Source of the DNA: Actinoplanes philippinensis | Lineage (GTDB): Bacteria > Actinomycetota > Actinomycetes > Mycobacteriales > Micromonosporaceae | Assembly: GCF_900113015.1 (NCBI RefSeq) | Contig: NZ_FONV01000007.1 | Location: forward strand, 434,001-498,000 | Direction: 5' to 3' | Length of the DNA stretch: 64,000 nucleotides | In this document: positions 17,596 to 26,314 of the stretch, in pieces | How positions within the stretch are numbered: the stretch's first letter is position 1 | Layout of the letters: each line of letters starts with the position of its first letter | Program-made: the position numbers and the translations under genes | The notes under the pieces: generated by a model | What the model was told of the DNA's origin: nothing | The model's database searches: none | Seen by the model: only the letters and a program-made list of their open reading frames with translations

Positions 17596-18405
17596 ATGGT
17601 GAGGATCGTGCCGCTGGAGGACGACTCGGACTGGGTGCAGGCGGTTCATCCCCGTCTCGGCAACCTCGAGGACTACCAGGACCTTCCGGAGGACGTCCGG
17701 CTCGACTTCTCCCCCGCCTCGCTCGACGCGCTGGAGCCGCTTCTCGCGGCGCGCGACGGCGACGAGACCTTCGCCGACGGCGCGCGCGCCTACATCGGTG
17801 AGACGTTGATGCGCATCGGCGGCGGGCGGTGGGTGGTCACCGACGACAACCCCGCAGCGGTACGGTTCGACGATGCGCTCGGCCTGCCCGATCTGATGCT
17901 CGCGCCCCTGCCGCACGCCGGGCTCCGGGCGACGGCGCGGAGGGTGGCCGCCGCGGTGGCCGAGCGGCAGCGCACGGACCCCGGCTGGACTCCGGCGAAG
18001 CAGGCGACACCGGGCCTGGAGAAGGCGCCGGAGCCGGCGTCCCCCGAGCTGGCGGGCTGGCTCGACGCCCAGTCGGCGGCGTTCGCCGAGTGGTCCCGTG
18101 GCCGGGTCGGGAACTGGGACTTCTCCGCGGATTCCCTGGATGCGCTGGAGGCGATCGCGCGAGCCGGTGAGGTGCCGGCCGCCGTCGCCGAGTGGTATCT
18201 CGGCGAGACCCTGGTCCGGCGCGGCGGCGGCGCGTGGACCTTCATGGCCGGGCCGCCGGTCCGCGGCAACATCTTCCGCGGCAACCGATACGTGCGCAAA
18301 GCGCCGCCGAGAACCGGAACCGTCGTCCCGGTCGTCCGGCTCGCCGCACTGGAGCGGACCGAGCCCGGCGACTTCCGGCGCGCCCTGGAGCGCTACTGCC
18401 GGTGA
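17596..18405 (+). CDS. Hypothetical protein with an internal domain duplication
   Basis: 269-aa soluble protein of unrecognised family. Two related halves are visible: residues about 35-80 (LDFSPASLDALEPL ... YIGETLMRIGGGRWVV) and about 170-220 (WDFSADSLDALEAI ... WYLGETLVRRGGGAWTF). Each has the order DFS-x2-SLDALE, a spacer of about 25 residues, then GETL-x-R-x-GGG-x-W. An Ala/Pro-rich linker separates them. The ATG at 17596 fits the leaderless signal; an in-frame start further upstream would add a non-conserved leader. No operon partner is evident. Confidence 0.75.
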   Translation: MVRIVPLEDDSDWVQAVHPRLGNLEDYQDLPEDVRLDFSPASLDALEPLLAARDGDETFADGARAYIGETLMRIGGGRWVVTDDNPAAVRFDDALGLPDLMLAPLPHAGLRATARRVAAAVAERQRTDPGWTPAKQATPGLEKAPEPASPELAGWLDAQSAAFAEWSRGRVGNWDFSADSLDALEAIARAGEVPAAVAEWYLGETLVRRGGGAWTFMAGPPVRGNIFRGNRYVRKAPPRTGTVVPVVRLAALERTEPGDFRRALERYCR

Positions 18406-18478
18406 CATCCAGGCATTCGCATGTGTTGCGTGCGAGCACTATCCTGGCAGCCGGTTCCCGCTGACGGCGAGGTGGCTC

Positions 18479-20653
18479 ATGCGCGGATGGCGACGCTCGG
18501 CACCGGCGGCGATCCTGGCCGCTGTCCTGCTGCTGCTGACCACGCCGGTCACCACGACCCCGGCCCTGGCCGGAGCGAAGTGCCCGATCTTCGATGAAGA
18601 GCCGTTCGACCTGGACAGCCTCAAGCCCGGCGCGGTGGTCGACCCCTTCCCGGACAAACGGTTCGACTACTTCTTCTTCGCTCCCGCCATGGATCTGGCC
18701 GATCTTCCCGAACCTGCTCCGGAAGTGCTCGACGCCATCACCGAGGTCGAGGACTACAAGTTGAAGAAAGGGCTGGGCGCGGTCAACCCGAAAGAACTGC
18801 GCACGAATCGCCTCTACGCGTACTGGAAGCGGCACCAGGAGACGGACGGCTCGCTGACCTGGGAACAGTACCGGGACATGTACGTCGGGAACCAGGGCAA
18901 GCCGAACCAGGGCAACGCCTTCGACCAGGAGATCATCAAGGCCTTCCGGCTGGGCGGCGACAAGGGCTGGGTCTGCCAGGAGAAGGTCACGGCTCCCGGT
19001 TTCGACAAGAAGCGCGTGTACGACGTCTTCCGCAAGAAGGGCCGCCCGATCAGCATCGAGGGCAAGTCCGGCGAAGAGAAGTTCGTGCAGGAGCAGGTCG
19101 ACAAGGACAAAGCGATCAAGAAGGCGGACACCCGGCCCGCCGGACAGGAGATCCTGCAGATCCAGGTGGTCGCCGACATGCCGTCGGAGGAAGACCTCGA
19201 GACCCTTACCGAAGCGAACATCGTCGTGGTTCTGCTCCGCGCCACCGGCACCCCGGTGCTGCCGGGAAGCGACCCCCCGGGCAATGCGGCCGCCGCCACC
19301 GAACCCACCGGGCCCGAGGACGGCGGCAGCGGTCAGGTGTTCACCACCCCGGACCAGGCGCCGTCGACCGGAACCGCCGTCACAGCGATCGCCACCTCAC
19401 CCGCCACCAGGGCCGAGGCCGAACAGCTGAGGAAGGCCAGGGCCGAGTTCGCCGGCGAGTGGGACGACCCGGACGACATGCCGGACGAGACCGGGGGGAT
19501 CGACTTCAGCACGCTGGAACTCCGGTACATCGCCGATCCGGTGGACGGGGACGCCGGGCTCAAGTACTCGTTCTCGGCGAAGCCGACGGCGGACGGGCAG
19601 CTGTCGTGGGGTGGGCTGGCGGCGGCACAGCAGGCGTCGGACGCGTTCTTCGTGTGGATGGCGCTGCGGCCCGAGCACTTCTGGGTCAACCTCAACCCGA
19701 ACGAGCCGGACCGGATCATCGAGGAACGCCTCGGCACCACCGATGCGGGGCGGGTGCTGCTGGAGGCCGACCTGCAGATGAAGAAGACCGTGGCGAAGCT
19801 GATCCACCCGGACAGCGCGGGCGGCCGGCGGTTCTGGGACGCGCTGCGTAACACCGACGACGAGCAGACGTGCCTGTCGTTCCGGCAGTGGATCGTGCCG
19901 GACACGGCGACCGTGCACGAGCAGGACGGCGGGCTCTACATCGTGGACGCGCCGCTGATCGTCAAGTCGGAGACCGAGTACTTCGACAGCGGGGACGCCG
20001 CCGAAGGGGCCGCGGCCGGCTGCAAGCCGGGTGACGAGGCGACCGAGAAGCACAACGCCGAGGTGTTCCGCAGCCAGATCCTGGTCAAGGTCCAGGAGGC
20101 GGTGAACACCGCGCCGGAGTACGCCGAGCTGCGCCGCGTCTACCTGAGCCGGGTCGCCGCCGAGTGGTACCGGCAGCGCAGCACGAACCACAACACGGCC
20201 TTCGCCGGTGTGGTGAACAGCGGCGACGTGAGCCGCTGGCCGTCGCGGACCGGGTGGACGCCCCGGGAGGTGTTCGACAGGTACGTGAAGTCGTACACCG
20301 ACGGCGAGTTCAACGTGACCCACCGGACCACCACGGGCAACGTGGTCGAGACGCGGACCTACATCTACGGCGGGGTGGACTTCTCCCGATCGCCGCGCAG
20401 CGACGTGGGGGCCGCCGCGCTGGGCGGGCTGCCGTCGACGGTCGCGAACTCGCTGGGCGGCACGGTCGAGGACGGCGGGCAGATCTGGCTGGGTGGCGTC
20501 TCCGCCGACCGGCCGGCCGTGCCGTTCAAGGTGACGTCCCTGCTCACCTGGCTGGCCGGGGCGGTGATGGCGCTGCTGGTGGCGGCGTTGTTCGTACGAT
20601 CACTGTGGCGTCAGCAGCGGCGACGCCGGGAATGGAACGCGGCCCGGCGCTGA
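18479..20653 (+). CDS. Large secreted protein with C-terminal membrane anchor, unknown function
   Basis: 724 aa. The ATG has GAGG six bases upstream and begins a signal peptide (MRGWRRSAPAAILAAVLLLL, cleavage near residue 35). The first 230 residues are Lys/Asp-rich. A Ser/Thr/Pro/Ala linker follows (about 255-320), then a second globular part with many Trp residues (RPEHFWVNLNPNEPD, EADLQMKKTVAKL). Near the end TSLLTWLAGAVMALLVAALFVRS forms a membrane segment with an Arg-rich cytoplasmic tail, so most of the chain should lie outside the cell. I recognise no catalytic motif. There is no partner gene; its 3' end meets the polyamine operon tail to tail. Confidence 0.8.
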   Translation: MRGWRRSAPAAILAAVLLLLTTPVTTTPALAGAKCPIFDEEPFDLDSLKPGAVVDPFPDKRFDYFFFAPAMDLADLPEPAPEVLDAITEVEDYKLKKGLGAVNPKELRTNRLYAYWKRHQETDGSLTWEQYRDMYVGNQGKPNQGNAFDQEIIKAFRLGGDKGWVCQEKVTAPGFDKKRVYDVFRKKGRPISIEGKSGEEKFVQEQVDKDKAIKKADTRPAGQEILQIQVVADMPSEEDLETLTEANIVVVLLRATGTPVLPGSDPPGNAAAATEPTGPEDGGSGQVFTTPDQAPSTGTAVTAIATSPATRAEAEQLRKARAEFAGEWDDPDDMPDETGGIDFSTLELRYIADPVDGDAGLKYSFSAKPTADGQLSWGGLAAAQQASDAFFVWMALRPEHFWVNLNPNEPDRIIEERLGTTDAGRVLLEADLQMKKTVAKLIHPDSAGGRRFWDALRNTDDEQTCLSFRQWIVPDTATVHEQDGGLYIVDAPLIVKSETEYFDSGDAAEGAAAGCKPGDEATEKHNAEVFRSQILVKVQEAVNTAPEYAELRRVYLSRVAAEWYRQRSTNHNTAFAGVVNSGDVSRWPSRTGWTPREVFDRYVKSYTDGEFNVTHRTTTGNVVETRTYIYGGVDFSRSPRSDVGAAALGGLPSTVANSLGGTVEDGGQIWLGGVSADRPAVPFKVTSLLTWLAGAVMALLVAALFVRSLWRQQRRRREWNAARR

Positions 20654-20681
20654 CCGCGCCGGACCGCACACACCGGGTCTC

Positions 20682-21479
20682 TCAGGCCGCCACGGCGGCC
20701 TTACGCTTCGACCGCGACCGGACGTTGGAGACGACCGCGAACAGCACGCCGGCCGCGAAGATCATCGTCCCCATCACGTTGACCTGCGGGGGCAGGCCGA
20801 CACGGGTCGCGCCCCAGATCCACAGCGGGAACGTCTCGGTGGTTCCCGCGGTGAAGTTGGTGATCACGAAGTCGTCGATGGAGAGCGCGAACGCGAGCAT
20901 CACGCCGGACATGACGGCCGGCAGGATGATCGGGAAGATCACCTTCCAGAAGGTGGTCCACCCGGTCGCGCCGAGGTCGGCCGCCGCCTCCTCGAGGGAC
21001 CGGTCCAGGGTGACCACCCGGGCCCGGACCACGATCGCGACGAACGAGACCGAGAACATCACGTGGGCGATCGTGATGGTCACCGTCCCGAGCGAGGCCC
21101 CCATCGACACGAACAGGCTCAGCAGCGACGAGCCCATCACCAGTTCGGGCGAGGAGATCGCGGCGAACATCAGCAGGTTGAGAGCGCCCGCCCCGCGGAA
21201 CTGCCAGCGGCCCAGCGCGTAGCCGATGCCGGTGCCGAGCGCGCCGGCGATCAGCGCGGTCAGCACCGCCACCAGCAGCGAGGTGATCAGCGCGTCGGTG
21301 AGCGCCTCCAGGGCGAACACGTCCCTGTACCACTTGAGCGTGAAGCCCTGCCAGGTCTGGTTGTACCGGCCGCTCGGATTGTTGAACCCGAAGAGGATCA
21401 TCACCGAGATCGGCAGGATCAGCCAGGCGATCAGCACCCAGGTGTAGACGTGCAGCAGGCGTCCGCCACGACCGTTCAT
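20682..21479 (-). CDS. potC: Spermidine/putrescine ABC transporter permease PotC
   Basis: 265-aa inner-membrane permease with six predicted membrane segments. The EAA-loop EEAAADLGATGWTTFWKVIFPIILP is the ATPase contact site, and FALSIDDFVITNF is characteristic of PotC/YdcV. The ATG overlaps the potB stop (ATGA). It is last in the operon ALDH-potA-potD-potB-potC and imports polyamines for the degradative enzymes encoded around it. Confidence 0.93.
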   Translation of the reverse strand: MNGRGGRLLHVYTWVLIAWLILPISVMILFGFNNPSGRYNQTWQGFTLKWYRDVFALEALTDALITSLLVAVLTALIAGALGTGIGYALGRWQFRGAGALNLLMFAAISSPELVMGSSLLSLFVSMGASLGTVTITIAHVMFSVSFVAIVVRARVVTLDRSLEEAAADLGATGWTTFWKVIFPIILPAVMSGVMLAFALSIDDFVITNFTAGTTETFPLWIWGATRVGLPPQVNVMGTMIFAAGVLFAVVSNVRSRSKRKAAVAA

Positions 21480-22339
21480 CGCGCCGCCACCTTCATCACG
21501 TCCTCGGTGCCCAGCGCACGGGCGTACGCGAAGACACCGATCAACAGAACCGCCATCAGCGTGAAGGACAGCGCCGAGGCGGACGGGTAGTCGGAGTTGG
21601 ACAGGAACTTGGCCTGGATGACCTGGCCGATCATGGTGGTCTCCGAACTGCCGAGCAGCTCCGAGTTGACGTAGTCGGAGCTGGCCGGCACGAAGGTCAT
21701 CAGCACGCCGGCGAAGACACCCGGCAGCGCCAGCGGGAAGATCACCTTGCGGAACGAGGTCATCGGGGAGGCGTACAGATCCCGCGCCGCCTCGACCACC
21801 CGCGGGTCGATGCGCTCCAGTGCCACGTAGATCGGCAGCACCATGAACGGCAGGAAGCTGTACACCAGCCCGAAGACGACCGCGCTGGACGAGCCGAGCA
21901 CCTGGAAGTCGTCGGGGAGCACTCCGGCCGACTTCAGCGGATGCAGCAGCACGCCGTCGTCGGTGAGCAGCATCCGCCACGAGATGGTGCGCAGCACGAA
22001 CGACACGAAGAACGGCAGCATGATCAGGAACAGGTAGGTCGCCTTCTTCTTACCCCCGTAGAAGGCGATCCAGTAGGCGACCGGGAACGCCAGCACGATC
22101 AGGACGATCGACGTGATGGCGCCGTACACCAGCGAGCGGATCAGCTGTGTCTGATAGTCCGCCAGCGACTCCGTGTAGTTCTGCCAGTGGCCGGTGAACA
22201 CGAAGCCGTTGACGATGTCGCCCTCCTGCAGCGACAGCGACAGCATGGTGACCATCGGCACCGCGAAGAACAGCAGGAGCCACAGCCCGCCGGGCAGGAC
22301 GAGCAGATAGGGCGCGAGTGTACGTTTCACCCGGTCCAT
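21476..22339 (-). CDS. potB: Spermidine/putrescine ABC transporter permease PotB
   Basis: 287-aa permease. The first membrane segment (APYLLVLPGGLWLLLFFAVPM) and the region ALERIDPRVVEAARDLYASP before the EAA loop are as in PotB. The ATG is four bases past the potD stop. It pairs with PotC to form the membrane channel. Confidence 0.93.
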   Translation of the reverse strand: MDRVKRTLAPYLLVLPGGLWLLLFFAVPMVTMLSLSLQEGDIVNGFVFTGHWQNYTESLADYQTQLIRSLVYGAITSIVLIVLAFPVAYWIAFYGGKKKATYLFLIMLPFFVSFVLRTISWRMLLTDDGVLLHPLKSAGVLPDDFQVLGSSSAVVFGLVYSFLPFMVLPIYVALERIDPRVVEAARDLYASPMTSFRKVIFPLALPGVFAGVLMTFVPASSDYVNSELLGSSETTMIGQVIQAKFLSNSDYPSASALSFTLMAVLLIGVFAYARALGTEDVMKVAAR

Positions 22340-22343
22340 ACGA

Positions 22344-23594
22344 TTACCCCAGCACGATCGGTTGGAACACCCGCTCGAAGTCGTTCTTCTCCTCGGCGGT
22401 GTTGAAGTTGACGTAGTAGTGCAGCCGCTTGTACTCGGCGTCACCCGGGAAGACGAGCGGGCTGTCGGCGACCGAGAGCAGGAAGTCCTTGTCCTCGCCG
22501 GACGCGGCGGCCGCGTGCTTCTTCATCTGGGCCTGCGCGCCGGGGACTGGGCACACGTAGTTGATGTACTCGGCGAGCGTGGTGGCGTTCTCCAGGTCGT
22601 AGAGGAAGTCCATCAGCGTGATCGCGTCCACCGGGTTCTCGGCGGTGACCGGGATGGCCATGTTGTCGGTCCAGATGGTGCCGCCCTCGGACGGGATGAC
22701 GAACTTGAAGTTCGTGCCGTCCGAGACGTTCTTCTGGAAGATGTCACCGGACCAGGCCTGGGTGATCCAGACCTCGCCCTTGCCGAGCGCGTCCACGTAG
22801 CTCTGGTCGTAGTAGTTGCGGACCAGGCCGCCGTCCTTCTGCTCCTTGAGCTTGGCGGCCGCCTGCTTCCACGAGGTCTCGTCCGACTTGGACGGGTCGA
22901 GGCCGGCCGCGAGCAGGCCGAAGTTGCCCAGCTCCTGGAGGTCCTTGAACATGCCGACCTTGCCCTTGTACTTCGGGTTCCACAGGTCGGCGAGGCTGGT
23001 GACCGGTTCCTTGATCTTGGACGGGTCGTAGGCGATGCCGGTGATGCCGGACGCGTACGGGATGCTGAAGACGTTGCCCGGGTCGTACGAGGAGGCGGCG
23101 TACGACTTGGCCGCGTTGGCGGCGTAGTTGGGCAGCTTCGAGTGGTCCAGCGGAGCGAGGAAGCCGGAGTCGCGGAACTGGCCGAACTGGATCGAGTTGG
23201 TGATGACCATCAGGTCGTACCCGATCGACTGCCCGGCCGACAGCTGCGGCTGGACCTTGGCGAACCAGGGGCCCATCTCCTGGATGACCTCGTCGTACTT
23301 GACCTGGATGCCGGTCTTCGTGGTGAACTTCTTGAGCTCCGGCTTCTTCGGGTCCATGTAGAGCGGCCAGTTGGCGAAGTTGAGCTTGCCGGACTGGGTC
23401 TTGCCGCTCCAGAACTTCGCGACGGCGTCGGGGGCAATACTGGCCTGCGGCTTGCCCTTGCCCTCCACGCCACACGCGGCGAGGAAGGCGCCCATCGCCG
23501 ACAACCCGCCGAGGCGCAGCGCGTCACGGCGACCGAGCCGCGACTGCGTCATGCCTCGCAGGAGGGAGGGGCTCGGCTTATCGGTGGGGAACAT
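22344..23594 (-). CDS. potD: Polyamine-binding lipoprotein PotD
   Basis: 416-aa periplasmic-type binding protein of the PotD/PotF family, tethered as a lipoprotein. The twin-arginine stretch GRRDALRLGG is followed by lipobox LAAC with Cys41. The fold is recognisable from GKLNFANWPLYMDP, a polyamine-pocket feature WITQAWSGDIFQ and the C-terminal NYVCPVPGAQ. GGAG lies four bases before the ATG, whose T is shared with the potA stop. A later ATG (MTQSRL) lacks a spaced ribosome site. Whether putrescine or spermidine is preferred cannot be read from sequence. Confidence 0.92.
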   Translation of the reverse strand: MFPTDKPSPSLLRGMTQSRLGRRDALRLGGLSAMGAFLAACGVEGKGKPQASIAPDAVAKFWSGKTQSGKLNFANWPLYMDPKKPELKKFTTKTGIQVKYDEVIQEMGPWFAKVQPQLSAGQSIGYDLMVITNSIQFGQFRDSGFLAPLDHSKLPNYAANAAKSYAASSYDPGNVFSIPYASGITGIAYDPSKIKEPVTSLADLWNPKYKGKVGMFKDLQELGNFGLLAAGLDPSKSDETSWKQAAAKLKEQKDGGLVRNYYDQSYVDALGKGEVWITQAWSGDIFQKNVSDGTNFKFVIPSEGGTIWTDNMAIPVTAENPVDAITLMDFLYDLENATTLAEYINYVCPVPGAQAQMKKHAAAASGEDKDFLLSVADSPLVFPGDAEYKRLHYYVNFNTAEEKNDFERVFQPIVLG

Positions 23595-24706
23595 CAGACT
23601 CCGATCGGGTACGAGTGCTGCGGGGCCCAGGTGAGGAAGACGCGCTCGCCACGAGACGCGACGTCCTCTGCATCGTGAGCATTCTGATCGAACACCACGA
23701 AGTCCGTTCCAGCGGTGGTCGCCACTGTGTAATTCGTCGAGGTCCCGTGATAGACGACCTCGGTGACGGTGCCGGAGAGAAGGCTCCCATTGACATTGCT
23801 CGGAATCGTCCGGTGCAGGTCGATCTTCTCCGGACGGACGGAGACCTCGATGTCACGGCCGACGGCGACGCCGGCCGGCACGGGCACCACGACGCGCTCG
23901 CCGGGGCCCTTCTCGAGGACCGCGTAGCCCTGATCGGACCAGGTGACCCGGCCGTCGATGATGTTGGAGGTGCCGATGAAGCCGGCCACGAAGCGGGTGG
24001 ACGGGCGCTCGTAGATGTCGCGCGGCGAGCCGAGCTGCTCGATGAGGCCGCTGTTCATCACCGCGATCCGGTCGCTCATGGTGAGCGCCTCGCCCTGGTC
24101 GTGGGTGACGTAGACGAAGGTGATGCCGACCTCGCGCTGGATGCGCTTGAGCTCGATCTGCATCTGCTGGCGCAGCTTGAGGTCGAGGGCGCCGAGCGGC
24201 TCGTCGAGCAGCAGCGCCCGCGGGTGGTTGACCAGCGCCCGGGCCAGCGCGACCCGCTGCTGCTGGCCGCCGGACATCTCCTTGGGCTGCCGCCGCTCCA
24301 TGCCGGTCAGCGAGACGATCTCGAGCATCTCGCCGACGCGGCGCTTGATGTCGTTCTTCGCGACCTTCTTGCGTTCGAGGCCGAACGCGACGTTCTGCTG
24401 CACCGTGAGATGCGGGAACAGCGCGTACGACTGGAAGACCATGTTGACGTCGCGCTTGTTCGGCGCGACCCCGGTCACGTCCCGGCCGTCCAGGAAGACC
24501 TTGCCGGCGGTGGGCTCCTCGAAGCCCGCGATCATCCGCATCGTGGTGGTCTTGCCGCAGCCGGACGGGCCGAGCAGTGAGAAGAACTCCCCCTGTCCGA
24601 TCGCCAGGTCCAGGCTCTTGACGGCGGGCACCGCCTCACCGTGCGACAGGTAGTCCTTGCGCACGCCGGCGAACTCGATCGCCGGCGTGGAGGGAGAAGT
24701 GGTCAT
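23594..24706 (-). CDS. potA: Polyamine ABC transporter ATPase PotA
   Basis: 370-aa ATP-binding subunit. Walker A GPSGCGKTT, Q-loop FQSYALFPHLTV, signature MSGGQQQRVALAR, Walker B LLLDEPLGALD and switch HDQGEAL are intact; a C-terminal TOBE-type regulatory domain starts at about residue 270. GAGG six bases before the ATG overlaps the stop of the upstream aldehyde dehydrogenase, three bases away, indicating co-translation. Confidence 0.95.
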   Translation of the reverse strand: MTTSPSTPAIEFAGVRKDYLSHGEAVPAVKSLDLAIGQGEFFSLLGPSGCGKTTTMRMIAGFEEPTAGKVFLDGRDVTGVAPNKRDVNMVFQSYALFPHLTVQQNVAFGLERKKVAKNDIKRRVGEMLEIVSLTGMERRQPKEMSGGQQQRVALARALVNHPRALLLDEPLGALDLKLRQQMQIELKRIQREVGITFVYVTHDQGEALTMSDRIAVMNSGLIEQLGSPRDIYERPSTRFVAGFIGTSNIIDGRVTWSDQGYAVLEKGPGERVVVPVPAGVAVGRDIEVSVRPEKIDLHRTIPSNVNGSLLSGTVTEVVYHGTSTNYTVATTAGTDFVVFDQNAHDAEDVASRGERVFLTWAPQHSYPIGV

Positions 24707-24709
24707 CCA

Positions 24710-26161
24710 TCACCTCTGAGCGGGGGTGTCATTGAAGCTCATCACATGCTTGATACGGGTGTATTCCTCGAACCCGTACATCGAGAGATCCTTGCCGTAA
24801 CCGGAGTGACCGTATCCGCCGTGCGGCATCTCGGACACGAAGGGTAGGTGCGTGTTGATCCAGACGGCGCCGAAGTCGAGACGACGGGACATCCGCATGG
24901 CCCGGCCGTGGTTCTGTGTCCAGACGCTGGCGCTCAGCCCGAACCGCACGTCGTTGGCCCACCGGACGGCCTGGTCCTCGTCGGTGAAGCTCTGCACCGT
25001 GACGACCGGTCCGAAGATCTCGTCCTGGATCATCTCGTCGCGCTGCCGCAGCCCCGCCACCACGGTCGGCGCGAAGAAGTAGCCACGGTCGCCGACGCGG
25101 TGGCCGCCGGTGACGACCTCGGCGTGGTCCGGGGTCCGGTTCAGGAAGCCGGTGACCCGGTCCAGCTGGACGGCGTTGTTGACCGGGCCGAAGAAGGCGT
25201 CGGCGTCGCTCGGCGGCCCGACCTTGGTGCCCTGGGCGGCCTCGGCGAGCGCCGCGGTGAAGTCGGCGGCGATCCGCTCGTGCACCAGCACGCGGGTGGC
25301 GGCGGTGCAGTCCTGGCCGGCGTTGAAGTATCCGGCGCCGGCGACCGCGGCGGCGACAGCGGCGACGTCGACGTCGTCGAAGACCACGACCGGGGCCTTG
25401 CCGCCCAGCTCCAGGTGCACGCGCTTGAGGTCGGGGGCGGCGGCCGCGGCGACCTCCATGCCGGCCCGGGTGGAGCCGGTGATCGACACGAACTGCGGAA
25501 TCGGATCGGTGACCAGGGCCCGGCCGGTGTCCCGGTCGCCACAGACCACGTTCAGCACGCCGGGCGGCAGGAACTCGCTCGCGATCTCGGCGAGCAGCAG
25601 CGTGCTCACCGGGGTCGTGTCGGACGGCTTGAGGACTACCGAGTTGCCGGCCGCGATGGCGGGGGCGAACTTCCACACACCCATCACCATCGGATAGTTC
25701 CACGGGGTGATCTGTGCGCAGACGCCGATCGGCTCACGGCGTACGAAAGAGGTGTGGTCCCGCAGATACTCCCCCGCGGCCTTGCCCTCCAGGATCCGCG
25801 CCGCGCCGGCGAAGAACCGCAGCTCGTCGAGGATCGGTCCCATCTCCTCGGCGCGGGTCGCCTCGACCGGCTTGCCGGTGTTGCGGACCTCGGCCGCGAT
25901 GATCTCGTCGGCCCGCGCCTCGATCGCGTCGGCGATGCGCAGCAGCGCCCGCTGCCGCTCGGCCGGGGTGCTGTCCCGCCAGACCTCGAAGCCCTGTGCG
26001 GCGGCCGCCACCGCCCTCTCGACGTCCCGCGCCGAGGAGACCGGCGCCTGCGCATACGTCTCCCCGGTGCTGGGGTCGATCACCGGGGACGTGACGCCGT
26101 CCTCGGTGCCGGTGAAGGCCCCGGCGACGAAATTGCGCAGCACGGGAACAGGAGTGCTCAC
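24710..26161 (-). CDS. Aminobutyraldehyde dehydrogenase (second copy)
   Basis: 483-aa aldehyde dehydrogenase with catalytic Cys near residue 285 in FNAGQDCTAATRV and general base Glu in LELGGKAP. It is highly similar to the enzyme at 5722-7158, including TPWNYP and the C-terminal SMYGFEEYTRIKHVM. It heads the polyamine-uptake operon, three bases before potA, so uptake and aldehyde oxidation would be expressed together. The GTG start has only a distant GGAAGG; the 153-bp gap upstream contains an AT-rich block (about 26240-26300) that probably carries the promoter. Confidence 0.9.
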   Translation of the reverse strand: MSTPVPVLRNFVAGAFTGTEDGVTSPVIDPSTGETYAQAPVSSARDVERAVAAAAQGFEVWRDSTPAERQRALLRIADAIEARADEIIAAEVRNTGKPVEATRAEEMGPILDELRFFAGAARILEGKAAGEYLRDHTSFVRREPIGVCAQITPWNYPMVMGVWKFAPAIAAGNSVVLKPSDTTPVSTLLLAEIASEFLPPGVLNVVCGDRDTGRALVTDPIPQFVSITGSTRAGMEVAAAAAPDLKRVHLELGGKAPVVVFDDVDVAAVAAAVAGAGYFNAGQDCTAATRVLVHERIAADFTAALAEAAQGTKVGPPSDADAFFGPVNNAVQLDRVTGFLNRTPDHAEVVTGGHRVGDRGYFFAPTVVAGLRQRDEMIQDEIFGPVVTVQSFTDEDQAVRWANDVRFGLSASVWTQNHGRAMRMSRRLDFGAVWINTHLPFVSEMPHGGYGHSGYGKDLSMYGFEEYTRIKHVMSFNDTPAQR

Positions 26162-26314
26162 AGGGATTTTGGCCTTCCGTCTAGGGCGATCTCACCCGGA
26201 CTGGAGGGACCTTGTCACACAGACGAGTGAGCTAGCAAGGGAATCCGAAGTAATTTCCAAAACCGAAACGGAATCAGAAGATCCGACCCCGTTCCAGCTA
26301 CGTAATCCGGCGTT

